From NCBI GenBank assembly GCA_965651265.1, contig CBFGRV010000001.1:88762-152761 (forward strand): a DNA stretch of 64,000 nt. Direction: 5' to 3'. Source of the DNA: CBFGRV01 sp965651265 (GTDB lineage Bacteria > Bacteroidota > Rhodothermia > Rhodothermales > VXPQ01). This document shows, piece by piece, positions 51,694 to 60,324 of this stretch. Numbering within the stretch: the stretch's first letter is position 1; the number at the start of each line of letters is the position of its first letter. The translations under genes and the position numbers were made by a program. The notes under the pieces were generated by a model, which was not told the DNA's origin, ran no database searches, and saw only the letters and a list, made by a program, of their open reading frames with translations.

Positions 51694-52077
51694 CTAGCGC
51701 TGCGACATCATCACTCCGATAAAGACGCCTAGTGCAACTGCAGCAGCCACCGTGCCGGCCGGCTTGTCGCGTACGAAACTGCGCCCCGCATCGTAGAGTC
51801 CTCGAGCCCTTTCCGTGAGCTCGGACGTGACATCCTGCAAGGCGGAATAGCCGCGCTCGACGGCCTTTCGCAAATCCTCCAACTCTCTGAGCTCCTCGCT
51901 CGTCGGGCCGGAATCTGCCTCAGGAGCAGTTTCCGTGGCCAAGGATGTCGCCGCCGACACCGTGGGTTGATCGGACGGCGGGCGGTACACTTCGTCGCCT
52001 GTCGGCTTGGTCGGGCCTTGACCCGGCTGAGGAGCCGACGTCGAGGATCGCTGCTCGGGGTCTTTGGTCTTGGCCAT
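51694..52077 (-). CDS. Small DUF883-like membrane protein with Pro/Thr-rich N-terminus
   Basis: The 127-residue protein has a low-complexity Pro/Ser/Thr-rich N-terminal half (SSTSAPQPGQGPTKPTGDEV) and then a helix (EELRELEDLRKAVERGYSALQDVTSE) and the DUF883-like tail DKPAGTVAAAVALGVFIGVM. It is the first gene of the three-gene DUF883 group. ATG 52077 is preferred over an upstream TTG. Confidence 0.72.
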   Translation of the reverse strand: MAKTKDPEQRSSTSAPQPGQGPTKPTGDEVYRPPSDQPTVSAATSLATETAPEADSGPTSEELRELEDLRKAVERGYSALQDVTSELTERARGLYDAGRSFVRDKPAGTVAAAVALGVFIGVMMSQR

Positions 52078-52453
52078 ATCGCTTTCTCGCTTTGGCAATA
52101 AATTCGACGCGTGGGCGTTTCTCGTCTGAGTATTGTAGTGTAAGGTAGAGGTGGATAAATACTGCGGAATTCGGCTTTTAATCCCCTCCGTCAGCTTCCA
52201 TTTTGCAACTTATTTACTATCTTCCGGCTATACGAAGCGCGGCTTTCCGGCGGGCCCCAACTGCCTCTCGAATCCGTCGGCGCCGCGATTGCATGAAGAC
52301 TACCGGCGGAACCTATCGGCTTGAGGTCCATAGCCGACGAGTCCACCTATCCTGGCCGGAAATCATCGGTGTTGGTCGTTTCGCAGAAGCTCGTCGTGTG
52401 GCGGCTGCGTTCGCCGCCCGAAGCGTCTTCTCTTTCAGGCTCTAGAGTTCGAC
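52078..52453. other. Divergent intergenic region, 376 nt
   Basis: This gap separates the minus-strand DUF883-like group from the plus-strand TPR gene. It has an AT-richer stretch (about 52130-52225, with TTTTGCAACTTATTTACTAT) that is likely to hold promoters for both directions, but no box pair of known spacing was found. A small open frame at 52203-52445 has no convincing start signal or conserved pattern, so I do not call a gene. No RNA or repeat was recognised. Confidence 0.6.
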
Positions 52454-55400
52454 ATGCGTCTCCTCGCCTCGACCATCCTGCCGTTCCTGTTGGGCGTCAC
52501 CATGCTGTTCTGGGCAAGCGTGCCGATCGAGGCGCACGCGCAGCTCGAGGCCGTGAACGCCGATCACGAGTTCACATCGGCATATGACCTATTCGTCTCG
52601 CGCCTGTATCAGGAAGCCATCGACGCCTTCCACAACTTCCGCGCGCGGCATCCCGATCACGTCAATGCGGCCGATGCGCTCTACTTCGAGGCTGAATCGG
52701 CTCTGGCTCTGGGCCGTGAAGAAGAAGCGATCGCGCTATTCCGCCGGTTCGAACGCCGGTACCCGATGCATCCGCTCTCGGCGAAGTCGCGCCTTGCACT
52801 CGGGCAGTTCTTTTATTCATCCGGCCAGTACGACAAGGCCATACATGTTTTGGATGAGGTGCTGGCCGATGACCCCGGAGCGGAGGCATCCGCAAAGGCA
52901 CTCTACTGGATGGGCGAATCTTCTCTCCATCTCGAACGCTACGACGAGGCGCTGGAATACTTTTCGCGAGCCGCGAATGAATATCGGTCGACGGAGACGG
53001 CTCCCGTGGCTCTCTATGCGATCGCCTTTACGCAGGTCAAGCAGGAGGAGTATGATGCGGCGGCCCGGAGCTTCGAGCTGCTCGCGGCCAGATACCCGGA
53101 CTCCCCCTATGCCCTCGATATCGGGCTGGCACTGGCTGAGGTGTACTACGAGCTAAATGATTACCAGCGGGTGATCACCGAAGTCACCCGACGCATGCCG
53201 AATCTCGAGGGTGAAGCGCGCGAACGGGCCGTATTTCTGCTTGCCGAGGCGCACAACCAGCTAGGCAACAGTGAGGATGCCATCGTTCAATATCGCCGAT
53301 TCACGGAGAGCAATCCGACGAGTCCGTACTACCGGCGCGCGCTTTATGGCCTGGCGTGGAACTACTACAAACACGGGGCACATCAGTGGGCCGCCGAGCA
53401 CTTCGAGAAGGTGCGAACGACGAACGACGACCTCTCTGCTCAGGCCACATATTATCAGGCCGTGAACGAGAAACTGGCGAGTCGCCCGGAACGCGCTGTC
53501 GAGCTCTGGGAAGCGTTTGTCGAGACCTGGCCGGATCACGAGTTGGCCCGGCATGCCCTCTTCGAGCTGGGTGTCGGCTACTACGAACAGCGTAGATGGG
53601 CCGACGCCAATCAGGTTTTTTCGGACGTCGTTCGGCGATTTCCCGAGACCGATCTAGCCGGCGAGGCGCTCTACCTGAAGGCCAATACCGCGGTGGCGTC
53701 CGGCTCTTTCGAGGAGGCGATGGACGACTTTGACCGCGCCGCCGAGCTGGGTGCGGCGCCTCCCGAGCTGCGAGATGAGGTTCGTTTTCAGCGAGCCTGG
53801 CTCCAGTATCGGACCGACAAATACCGGGATGCGCTGCAAGGCTTTATGGCCATCTATGAGGAGAATCCTCGGTCCGATCGCGGGACCGAATCTCTCTTCT
53901 GGGCCGCCGAAAGTCATTTCCAACTCGGAGAGCTCGATCGGGCCGTCGATCTCTTCAATCGATACCTCCGTGATGTACCTGGTGGCAAGCACGTGGACGC
54001 CGCCCACTATGCTCTCGGATGGAGCTACTTCAGGATGGGAAACTACGCGCGCGCCGCGGAGCAATTCCGAACGTTCCTCAACGAGTACCGCACCACGGGC
54101 GAAAGCGAACATGTGCCATATCGGAGTGACGCCTTGCTGCGGCTCGCCGACAGTTACTATGCCTTGAAGCGCTATAGCGACGCCATTCAGACGTACCGGC
54201 AAGTCGTTGATCAGGCCGGTGACTACGCGCTGTACCAGATCGCACAGGCCTTCAGCAATGCGGGCGATGCCTATGAGGCCGTGAACGGATTTCGATCGCT
54301 CCTTGAACAGTACCCGGACAGCCCATGGGCGGAGGAGGCTCGCTACAATCTTGGCTATACGTTCTTCCAGAATCAGGATTACGATCAGGCCATTGCGGAA
54401 TACCGCCGCCTGATCGAAGAACATCCGAACGATCCTCTGGCGGCCCGGGCGCAGTATGGCATTGGTGACGCCCTCTTTAACGCAGGACGCACCGCCGAGG
54501 CCGTTGATGCTTACCGAACCGTCCTCGAGCGCTATCCCAACAGCACGTACGTGGCCGATGCAGCAGCCGGCATCCAGTACGCTCTCATTTCGATGGGAAA
54601 TGAGCAAAGGGCCGCAGCCATCATCGACGAGTACCTCCGGCAGCATCCGAACTCGCCTATCGCCGACGAGCTACGTTTCCGGATGGCGGAGGTCAACTAT
54701 CAGAGCGGCCGTACCCAGCAAGCGCTCGGTCAGCTGCAGGAGTTCATCCAGTCGTCACGCAACCCCGAGCTGCGAGCCGACGCCTACTATTACCTGGGTA
54801 ACATCTACTCCGAGCGCGAAGAGATCGACCAGGCAGCCTCCAACTTCCGACAGGTCGTGGACCAGTTTCCGAACAGCCAGCGCTTTTCCGATGCCGCCCG
54901 GATGCTCGGTCGTATCTATCTCGAGCAGGATCAGCCGGAGGAGGCGCTCGCCATCTTCCGACGTCTCGAAACCGCTGGAGGGCGAAGCGCTCTCGCCGAG
55001 GCGCGGTATGGACAGGGAATGGCTCTCATCGAGATGGGCGATCTTATCGAGGCAGAGCGGCTGCTTCGCGAAGCCATCGAGGCCGCCCCTGACGCCGCAG
55101 AGACTCTTCCGGCCTACGTGGGCCTCGCCCGCGTTTATGAGAACCGTGATCGGTATCGCGACGCACTGGACTACTACCGTCGCGTCGTAGAGCTGAGTCG
55201 CGACGAAATCGGCGCCGAGGCCCTCTTCCGCATCGGAGTCCTGTTGCGGACGATGGGCAATCCCAGCGAGGCTGTCACCGAGCTCGGCCGGATGCCCGTT
55301 CTTTTCTCGGGATATCCGGAGTGGGTGGCGCAGGGCTTCCTGGAGCAGGCGCGCGCGTTTCGGCAGATGGGGCGAACCGGCGACGCCGCACAGGTTTACG

Positions 55401-55471
55401 ACCGCGTAATGGAGGAATACGGCGGCACAAGCTATGCGCGAACCGCACGGCAAGAGAAGGAGGCCTTATGA
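52454..55471 (+). CDS. Large tetratricopeptide-repeat protein, exported
   Basis: The 1005-residue protein has a signal peptide (LLASTILPFLLGVTMLFWAS, cut near EAHAQ) and then about 20-25 TPR-like units in one long superhelix. Examples are YDLFVSRLYQEAIDAFHNFR, AKSRLALGQFFYSSGQYDKA, ALYWMGESSLHLERYDEALE and EARYNLGYTFFQNQDYDQAI. The repeats are of the YbgF/CpoB-BamD type, and the protein is most probably periplasmic or an outer-membrane lipid-free scaffold. Its stop overlaps the next gene (ATGA at 55468-55471), which encodes an outer-membrane-like protein, so the two work together. Confidence 0.87.
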   Translation: MRLLASTILPFLLGVTMLFWASVPIEAHAQLEAVNADHEFTSAYDLFVSRLYQEAIDAFHNFRARHPDHVNAADALYFEAESALALGREEEAIALFRRFERRYPMHPLSAKSRLALGQFFYSSGQYDKAIHVLDEVLADDPGAEASAKALYWMGESSLHLERYDEALEYFSRAANEYRSTETAPVALYAIAFTQVKQEEYDAAARSFELLAARYPDSPYALDIGLALAEVYYELNDYQRVITEVTRRMPNLEGEARERAVFLLAEAHNQLGNSEDAIVQYRRFTESNPTSPYYRRALYGLAWNYYKHGAHQWAAEHFEKVRTTNDDLSAQATYYQAVNEKLASRPERAVELWEAFVETWPDHELARHALFELGVGYYEQRRWADANQVFSDVVRRFPETDLAGEALYLKANTAVASGSFEEAMDDFDRAAELGAAPPELRDEVRFQRAWLQYRTDKYRDALQGFMAIYEENPRSDRGTESLFWAAESHFQLGELDRAVDLFNRYLRDVPGGKHVDAAHYALGWSYFRMGNYARAAEQFRTFLNEYRTTGESEHVPYRSDALLRLADSYYALKRYSDAIQTYRQVVDQAGDYALYQIAQAFSNAGDAYEAVNGFRSLLEQYPDSPWAEEARYNLGYTFFQNQDYDQAIAEYRRLIEEHPNDPLAARAQYGIGDALFNAGRTAEAVDAYRTVLERYPNSTYVADAAAGIQYALISMGNEQRAAAIIDEYLRQHPNSPIADELRFRMAEVNYQSGRTQQALGQLQEFIQSSRNPELRADAYYYLGNIYSEREEIDQAASNFRQVVDQFPNSQRFSDAARMLGRIYLEQDQPEEALAIFRRLETAGGRSALAEARYGQGMALIEMGDLIEAERLLREAIEAAPDAAETLPAYVGLARVYENRDRYRDALDYYRRVVELSRDEIGAEALFRIGVLLRTMGNPSEAVTELGRMPVLFSGYPEWVAQGFLEQARAFRQMGRTGDAAQVYDRVMEEYGGTSYARTARQEKEAL

Positions 55472-57258
55472 TGTTCAGGATGATGTGGAGCTCTCTCAGA
55501 TTCGCCATTCAGGTTGCACTCGCCATTGTCGTCATCGCGTCGGCTCAGGCGGCCGATCCGGTACTGGCGCAGGATACCCAGCCTGATCCGCGTGATCCTG
55601 TGCTGCCGGACATCGCACCCCGCGTCGTCGAGATTCGCGGACAGTTGGAGATTTCAATGCCCTCGCTGGAGCGCCAGCCGCTCATTGGATTCAACCCCCC
55701 GCCGCGTGTCGTGACCATTCCATCCGACCGCGAGCCGTTCGTCGGTCCATACAAGCAGGAGAGCGTCGATCTCCCGCGCAGCCCGCTCGCGCCCCCAGAG
55801 CCCCCGCCCGTCGCAAGCCTGATCGGGCAGTCGCCGCGGATCGGGCGCCTCTCTGCAAGCATCGGCCGCTATTTCAGCCGCACGGCCTCTTTTCAGTCCG
55901 AGTGGCCGCTCAGCGAGCGCGCCTCCATCTACTCGAACGCCGACTATTCAGGCTCTGACGGCCACACTCCCTTCGATGAGGACCCTGACATCACGGCCTC
56001 CTTCGACGCATTGGAGGCCATGGTTGGCGTAAACGTGGCTTCACAGCCGGTGCGCTTCGCGTTCGAAATCGACGGCTTTCTAAATCAGTACCTGCTCTAC
56101 GCCGCGGCGCCCAGCCCCGGAGCGTCACACCTCAGCGACGAACCACCCATGCGCGACGGCCGCGGCGGCGGAATCGCAGGCCGATTGCGTACACGCGCAC
56201 AGGTGCCTGTCGACTTCGGTTTGCAGGTTCGCTACGGGGTCACGCAGTACGAGACCGAGGCGCTTGCCGACGAAAGCGCCGTCAACGATGTCTTTCTTCG
56301 TGAGGAACAGGCGCTGGAAGCAAGCGCCGATCTGGAAGCCCCTCTCCAGGGGGGTCAGTTCACGGTCGGAGACCTCAGCTACACCTTCCTGAATCCTGAA
56401 AACCCACCCTCCACAACGAGCCTCCACATGTTTAACGGCGGCGCCGGCGTGCGGCTTGCCTTCGGCGACATCTTTCAGGTCACCGCCCTCGCCCGCGTCA
56501 TGACCTACCTGGTCGAGGATTCAAGCGCCAGGGCCTTCGTCGCTCCGGATATATCGCTCGATTTTTATCCCACAGCCGGCATCCGTTTGTATGCTCAGAA
56601 CCGTCCTCGGGCGGAGCATCATACGTCTGCTACCCTGCTGCGCGAGACACCGTATTTGGCCGACGGTTTCCTCGTCCGCCCATCGATCACGACAATCGAC
56701 GCTCGTGGTGGAGGGCGATTCATCGTGGGCGTTTTCGAGGGTGATCTTAATGGTGGGTATCAACGTGCGCCCATGTTCCGCTTTTTCGAGCGCGCATCGG
56801 CCGATGAAGCACAGGGATTCAGTCAGGGCTTCATCGCTATTCGCTACGAGGAAGCTGAGATCTACTACGTCGGCGGTGAAGCGGCCGTCATCCTCCCGGC
56901 AGGGCTGTCCATCTCGGCAGGCCTCACGTTCCGCCAGGGTACCCTGGCTGATACGGATGAGGACATCCCGTACTTCGGACCCATCCTGGCTCAGGGTGGC
57001 GTCGGATACGCATTTGCCGGAGGCCGTGGCTTCATAAAGGCTTCGATGACTTACGAGTCGGCACGAAAAGTTGCTCGCGGAAATGCTCGTGAGATCGGCG
57101 ACTTCTTCGATCTGGATGTCGAAGCCGCCTACGACCTGACGCCGAACATCGGCGTCGTGGCGCGGGCGGAGAACCTCAGCGCCGGCTTCCTCGAGCGATG
57201 GGAGCACTATGAGCAATCTCCGTTTGTGATCGGCACGGGGCTCCGGGTGCGATGGTAA
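55468..57258 (+). CDS. Predicted outer-membrane beta-barrel protein
   Basis: The 596-residue protein has a signal peptide (IQVALAIVVIASAQAADPVLAQ), a proline-rich N-terminal linker (PPEPPPVASLIGQSPRIG) and then an alternating aromatic/hydrophobic beta pattern (GRLSASIGRYFSRTASFQ, RFAFEIDGFLNQYLLYAAA, ISAGLTFRQGTLADTDED) that ends in a C-terminal aromatic-hydrophobic strand (FVIGTGLRVRW). No named family was recognised. The start at ATG 55468 overlaps the TPR stop by 4 nt; ATG 55471 has AGGAGG 7 nt upstream and is an equal alternative. Confidence 0.7.
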   Translation: MMFRMMWSSLRFAIQVALAIVVIASAQAADPVLAQDTQPDPRDPVLPDIAPRVVEIRGQLEISMPSLERQPLIGFNPPPRVVTIPSDREPFVGPYKQESVDLPRSPLAPPEPPPVASLIGQSPRIGRLSASIGRYFSRTASFQSEWPLSERASIYSNADYSGSDGHTPFDEDPDITASFDALEAMVGVNVASQPVRFAFEIDGFLNQYLLYAAAPSPGASHLSDEPPMRDGRGGGIAGRLRTRAQVPVDFGLQVRYGVTQYETEALADESAVNDVFLREEQALEASADLEAPLQGGQFTVGDLSYTFLNPENPPSTTSLHMFNGGAGVRLAFGDIFQVTALARVMTYLVEDSSARAFVAPDISLDFYPTAGIRLYAQNRPRAEHHTSATLLRETPYLADGFLVRPSITTIDARGGGRFIVGVFEGDLNGGYQRAPMFRFFERASADEAQGFSQGFIAIRYEEAEIYYVGGEAAVILPAGLSISAGLTFRQGTLADTDEDIPYFGPILAQGGVGYAFAGGRGFIKASMTYESARKVARGNAREIGDFFDLDVEAAYDLTPNIGVVARAENLSAGFLERWEHYEQSPFVIGTGLRVRW

Positions 57259-57298
57259 TCGACATCAACTCATCGCTCATGAATATGAGCTTCAATGG

Positions 57299-57329
57299 TT
57301 TAACCCGCCCAAAGGGAGGATTATCTTTG
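57299..57329 (+). promoter_or_regulatory. Bacteroidota-type promoter before the mini-HU gene
   Basis: TATCTTTG (57322-57329) fits the -7 consensus TAnnTTTG exactly, and a TTTA stretch (57299-57302) lies about 19 nt upstream, near the position of the -33 TTTG box but with a mismatch. The element ends 32 nt before the ATG at 57362. It would drive mini-HU, HU-SPOR, exbB and exbD. Confidence 0.45.
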
Positions 57330-57361
57330 CACAGGATCCATCTCTATCCGGCAGTGACTCC

Positions 57362-57568
57362 ATGACCCCAGGTCCCGCACGCGATCAGGTCGAGACGGCC
57401 GTCGCCGAACTCGTCAGGCAGGCTCTCGAGCGAAGGGAACGCATCCAGGTACCCGGGCTCGGGACCTTCGAGGTAAGGCATGAGCACAGCGCAATACGTT
57501 CAAGAGACGACGGCGACCTGGTGCTGATGCCCCCGAGAGATGAGATCGTATTCACACCGGATCGTTAG
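57362..57568 (+). CDS. Mini HU-like DNA-binding protein
   Basis: The 68-residue protein corresponds to the central part of HU/IHF: a helix (VETAVAELVRQALERRERIQ), the turn VPGLGTFEVR, a beta arm (HEHSAIRSRDDGDLVLM) and the strand PPRDEIVFTPDR. The first HU helix and the last helix are missing, so it is about 25 residues shorter than HU. It shares its last base with the start of the HU-SPOR gene. Confidence 0.72.
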   Translation: MTPGPARDQVETAVAELVRQALERRERIQVPGLGTFEVRHEHSAIRSRDDGDLVLMPPRDEIVFTPDR

Positions 57569-59022
57569 TGCACATGTCTCAGGATCTCCTCGATCAAGTT
57601 TCTCGGCGACTGGGTGTCGCGCCCAACGAGCTGGAGCCCGTACTTCAGGCGGTCGTACAGCGCATCCGGCAGCAAGTGGCGCATTTCGGATATGCGAGGG
57701 TGTCCGGTCTGGGCACTTTCCGCGGCCACGAGGGGGAACTGCATTTCGAGCCGGATGCCGTCCTGATCGAATCTGTAAACCATCGTTATGCCGGCCTGAA
57801 GGCGATTCATCTTGGACCTGCGCTGACGACATCGGCGCCCGCCGCGGTTCCCCCGATTCCTACGGCGCCTCTCCCCGATTGGCCCGAGACCGACCTTCCG
57901 GAGGAGCAAATGCTCGCCGAACTGGACGAGGATCAGGTCGCTGCTGAAGGAGCCGACGAGCCCTCGGCCCCTGAATCGTCCGGTGATGAGCCCCTGGGCG
58001 CAGCGGCCGATGCGCTCGAGGACGCCTCGACGGACGAGGTAGAGACGTACCCCACCAAACCGGCGCCTCTACCTCCTTTCGCGGAGGTGGAGAATGCGGA
58101 GGAAGAGGCTACTTTCGCGGAAGAAGCCACCTTTGGACTCTCCGGAATGGATGAGGCCCCAGAGGATCGGGAAGGCGTTGGTGATATTGCAGTCGAGCAT
58201 TCCGCAGAGCAGGAGGTCCCAGTGGAGGACTCCGTAGGCGAGGATACCCCGGTGGAACACTCCGCGGGCCAGGAACTCCCGGCCGAGGACTTCGCAGTGG
58301 CCGAGACTGATGAAGATGATGCGGCCCGGATGGTGGGCTCTCAACCTGACGCTCTCGACTCGGAAGTCGCTTCCGCAGGCGGCCTGTCGGAAACCGGCCC
58401 AGAGCCGGGCGACGGTGACGACATCGTCGGTGTCGGCGATCGGTCCCGACGCAACGCTGTGCTCATCGTCGTCGGGGTCTTGATCCTCATCGCGGCGGGC
58501 ATCATCGGATTCTTTGCCCTCCAGCCGGGCGCGCCCGACGATGCTGACCTGGCTGCCTCGCGAACGGAAGAAAATGCGGCTGACCAGGCAGGCCCGGCTG
58601 ATACGAACGACGCGCAGGGGGCCGATGACGCCGGCATCGACTCGGAAGAGTTCTCGCAGGATTTGACCGGTCGTGACGCCGTCATTGATGCGGCAGAGCC
58701 AGAGCTGGAAGAAGAAACCGGTGGTCCAGCGACTCCATCCACCACAGACACTCCGCTACGAAGTGCGAACGGTATCGATGAGGCTGCCGGCGGATTCACG
58801 CTGATCGTGTTTTCGGATCGGAGCCGGAATACCGCTAACGAGGTCGCGCAACGATTCGCCGAGCAGGGTTTTCGTACGGGGGTACTTTCTTCGGAGGATG
58901 GTCCCACGCGCTTTCGCGTAGGCGTCGGACAATTCGAGACCCTCGAGGAGGCCGTCGCGGCTCGAGACCAACTGGCCGGGGGCGAATTGCCGGCCGATGC
59001 CTGGGTCCATCGGCTCCAATGA
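57568..59022 (+). CDS. HU-like domain protein with transmembrane helix and SPOR domain
   Basis: The 484-residue protein starts with an HU/CCDC81-like domain (DLLDQVSRRLGVAPNELEPV, YARVSGLGTFRGHEGELHFEP), then a long acidic linker (about 90-290), one transmembrane helix (about 297-318, AVLIVVGVLILIAAGIIGFFAL) and a C-terminal SPOR domain (about 407-484, FTLIVFSDRSRNTANEVAQRF, RVGVGQFETLEEAVAA). SPOR domains bind denuded peptidoglycan at the septum; the cytoplasmic HU domain would bind DNA or protein. The start is GTG 57568 overlapping the previous stop by one base; ATG 57574 is an alternative. Confidence 0.83.
   Translation: MHMSQDLLDQVSRRLGVAPNELEPVLQAVVQRIRQQVAHFGYARVSGLGTFRGHEGELHFEPDAVLIESVNHRYAGLKAIHLGPALTTSAPAAVPPIPTAPLPDWPETDLPEEQMLAELDEDQVAAEGADEPSAPESSGDEPLGAAADALEDASTDEVETYPTKPAPLPPFAEVENAEEEATFAEEATFGLSGMDEAPEDREGVGDIAVEHSAEQEVPVEDSVGEDTPVEHSAGQELPAEDFAVAETDEDDAARMVGSQPDALDSEVASAGGLSETGPEPGDGDDIVGVGDRSRRNAVLIVVGVLILIAAGIIGFFALQPGAPDDADLAASRTEENAADQAGPADTNDAQGADDAGIDSEEFSQDLTGRDAVIDAAEPELEEETGGPATPSTTDTPLRSANGIDEAAGGFTLIVFSDRSRNTANEVAQRFAEQGFRTGVLSSEDGPTRFRVGVGQFETLEEAVAARDQLAGGELPADAWVHRLQ
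58192..58311 (+). repeat. Two 20-residue tandem repeats in the acidic linker
   Basis: Two adjacent 60-nt units encode VEHSAEQEVPVEDSVGEDTP and VEHSAGQELPAEDFAVAETD. They match at most positions and lie within the cytoplasmic linker of the HU-SPOR protein, showing in-frame tandem duplication. Confidence 0.85.
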
Positions 59023-59091
59023 GCGCAGCTTTCGTCGGCGCCCGCTCTTCAACGTAATCTCAATCAACGGATTCGGTACATCTAAGAGGCC

Positions 59092-59823
59092 ATGATCTTT
59101 GTGCTGCTGCAACAAGTGACGCTGCCGCCCGACACGCTGGCGGCGCTCGACCAGTCCGGCGCGCCGGAACAGATGAGTCTGCTCGATACGGTATTGCTCG
59201 GGGGATGGATCATGGTACCCATCTTCATCCTCTCGATACTTGCCATCTACATTTTCGTCGAGCGGATGATGACGATCCGGCGCGCGAAGACGGATCCGGA
59301 GTCTATCACGCAGCGCGTCCGCGACTACGTGCAGGCGGGCGATGTTCGTGGCGCGATGGGCTTCTGCGAGTCGCAGGACAAGCCGATCACACGCATCCTT
59401 CGACATGGCCTGGAGCGCCTTGGGCGCCCCATCTCCGAGATCCAGGATGCTGTACAGGCTCAGGGAAAGCATGAGGCCTTCGAGCTGGAGAAACGGACGG
59501 ATCTGCTGGCCAGCGTTGCCGGCATCGCGCCGATGCTGGGCTTTCTTGGCACGGTCACGGGTATGATCCGCGCATTCCAGGAGATTCAGAACCTCCAGGG
59601 CAACGTGAACCCGAGCGTCCTCGCCGGCGGAATCTGGGAAGCGCTGATTACGACGGCCGCCGGCCTCATCGTGGGCATCGTCGCGTTCTTCTTCTACAAC
59701 TTCCTGCTCACTCGCATCAAGCGGCTCATCAACGACATGGAGCGGTCGGCGACCGACTTCATCGACCTGCTGCAGACACCGGCGCCGTCTAGAAGCCGTG
59801 CGCCCGAACGCGTCACCTACTAG
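59092..59823 (+). CDS. exbB: ExbB/TolQ-type proton channel subunit
   Basis: The 243-residue inner-membrane protein has a first helix (GGWIMVPIFILSILAIYIFVERMMTI), a cytoplasmic loop with the family segment ESQDKPITRILRHGL and two C-terminal helices (GIAPMLGFLGTVTGMIRAFQ, GGIWEALITTAAGLIVGIVAFFFYNFLL). It works with ExbD to convert proton motive force to TonB or Tol movement. It is followed after 63 nt by exbD. Whether it belongs to the TonB or Tol system is not clear; no tonB, tolA or tolB gene is next to it. Confidence 0.93.
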   Translation: MIFVLLQQVTLPPDTLAALDQSGAPEQMSLLDTVLLGGWIMVPIFILSILAIYIFVERMMTIRRAKTDPESITQRVRDYVQAGDVRGAMGFCESQDKPITRILRHGLERLGRPISEIQDAVQAQGKHEAFELEKRTDLLASVAGIAPMLGFLGTVTGMIRAFQEIQNLQGNVNPSVLAGGIWEALITTAAGLIVGIVAFFFYNFLLTRIKRLINDMERSATDFIDLLQTPAPSRSRAPERVTY

Positions 59824-59886
59824 GCCGCTTCTCCGTCCAACATTCGCTGGGCCGGTCCCTGCGGAGCACGAACGACCAGAGCCGTC

Positions 59887-60294
59887 ATGCCCTTCGATTT
59901 CTCCAATTCAAAACAGCCGCTGTCGACCTACAGCCTTGCGAGTCTCACGGACATCGTACTGCTGCTTCTCATCTTCTTTCTACTCACGTCGAGCTTCATT
60001 CCACAGTTCGGGATCCAGGTGAATCTGCCGCGCGCCGAGACGTCGGCGCCGATGGAGGATCAGTACATTTCCGTCGCAATCACCAGCGACGGGCGCTACT
60101 ACGTCAACCAGACGCTGGTCCCTCGCGAGCAGCTGCTCGAGGCTCTTCAGGAGGCACGCGGCAACAGGACAGCCCTCGTGCTGCGGGCCGATCAGGACGC
60201 CACCGTGGCGCAGTTCGCGTTGGTGGCCAATCTCGCCCGAGCGCTGGATCTCAGGGTTCTGATGGCCACGGAGCGTGGTAGGCCCACCAGGTAA
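59887..60294 (+). CDS. exbD: ExbD/TolR-type membrane protein
   Basis: The 135-residue protein has a single transmembrane helix with the conserved protonatable D22 (LASLTDIVLLLLIFFLLTSSF), then a periplasmic domain (VNLPRAETSAPMEDQYISVAI, LVPREQLLEALQEARGNRTA, LVLRADQDATVAQFALVANLA). It forms the energising complex with the ExbB gene 63 nt upstream. It may serve the TonB-dependent receptor encoded on the other strand. Confidence 0.93.
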   Translation: MPFDFSNSKQPLSTYSLASLTDIVLLLLIFFLLTSSFIPQFGIQVNLPRAETSAPMEDQYISVAITSDGRYYVNQTLVPREQLLEALQEARGNRTALVLRADQDATVAQFALVANLARALDLRVLMATERGRPTR

Positions 60295-60324
60295 CCGGCA
60301 CCGACTCCCTCAAATCACCGGCAC

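Noticed and set aside
52203..52445. Small gene in the 376-nt intergenic region
   Set aside because: There is no ribosome-binding site, no recognisable domain and a composition typical of random frames.
57275..57290. Hairpin GCTCAT/ATGAGC as a terminator
   Set aside because: The stem is only 6 bp and is not followed by a run of T; it might only be a weak structure before the promoter-like element.
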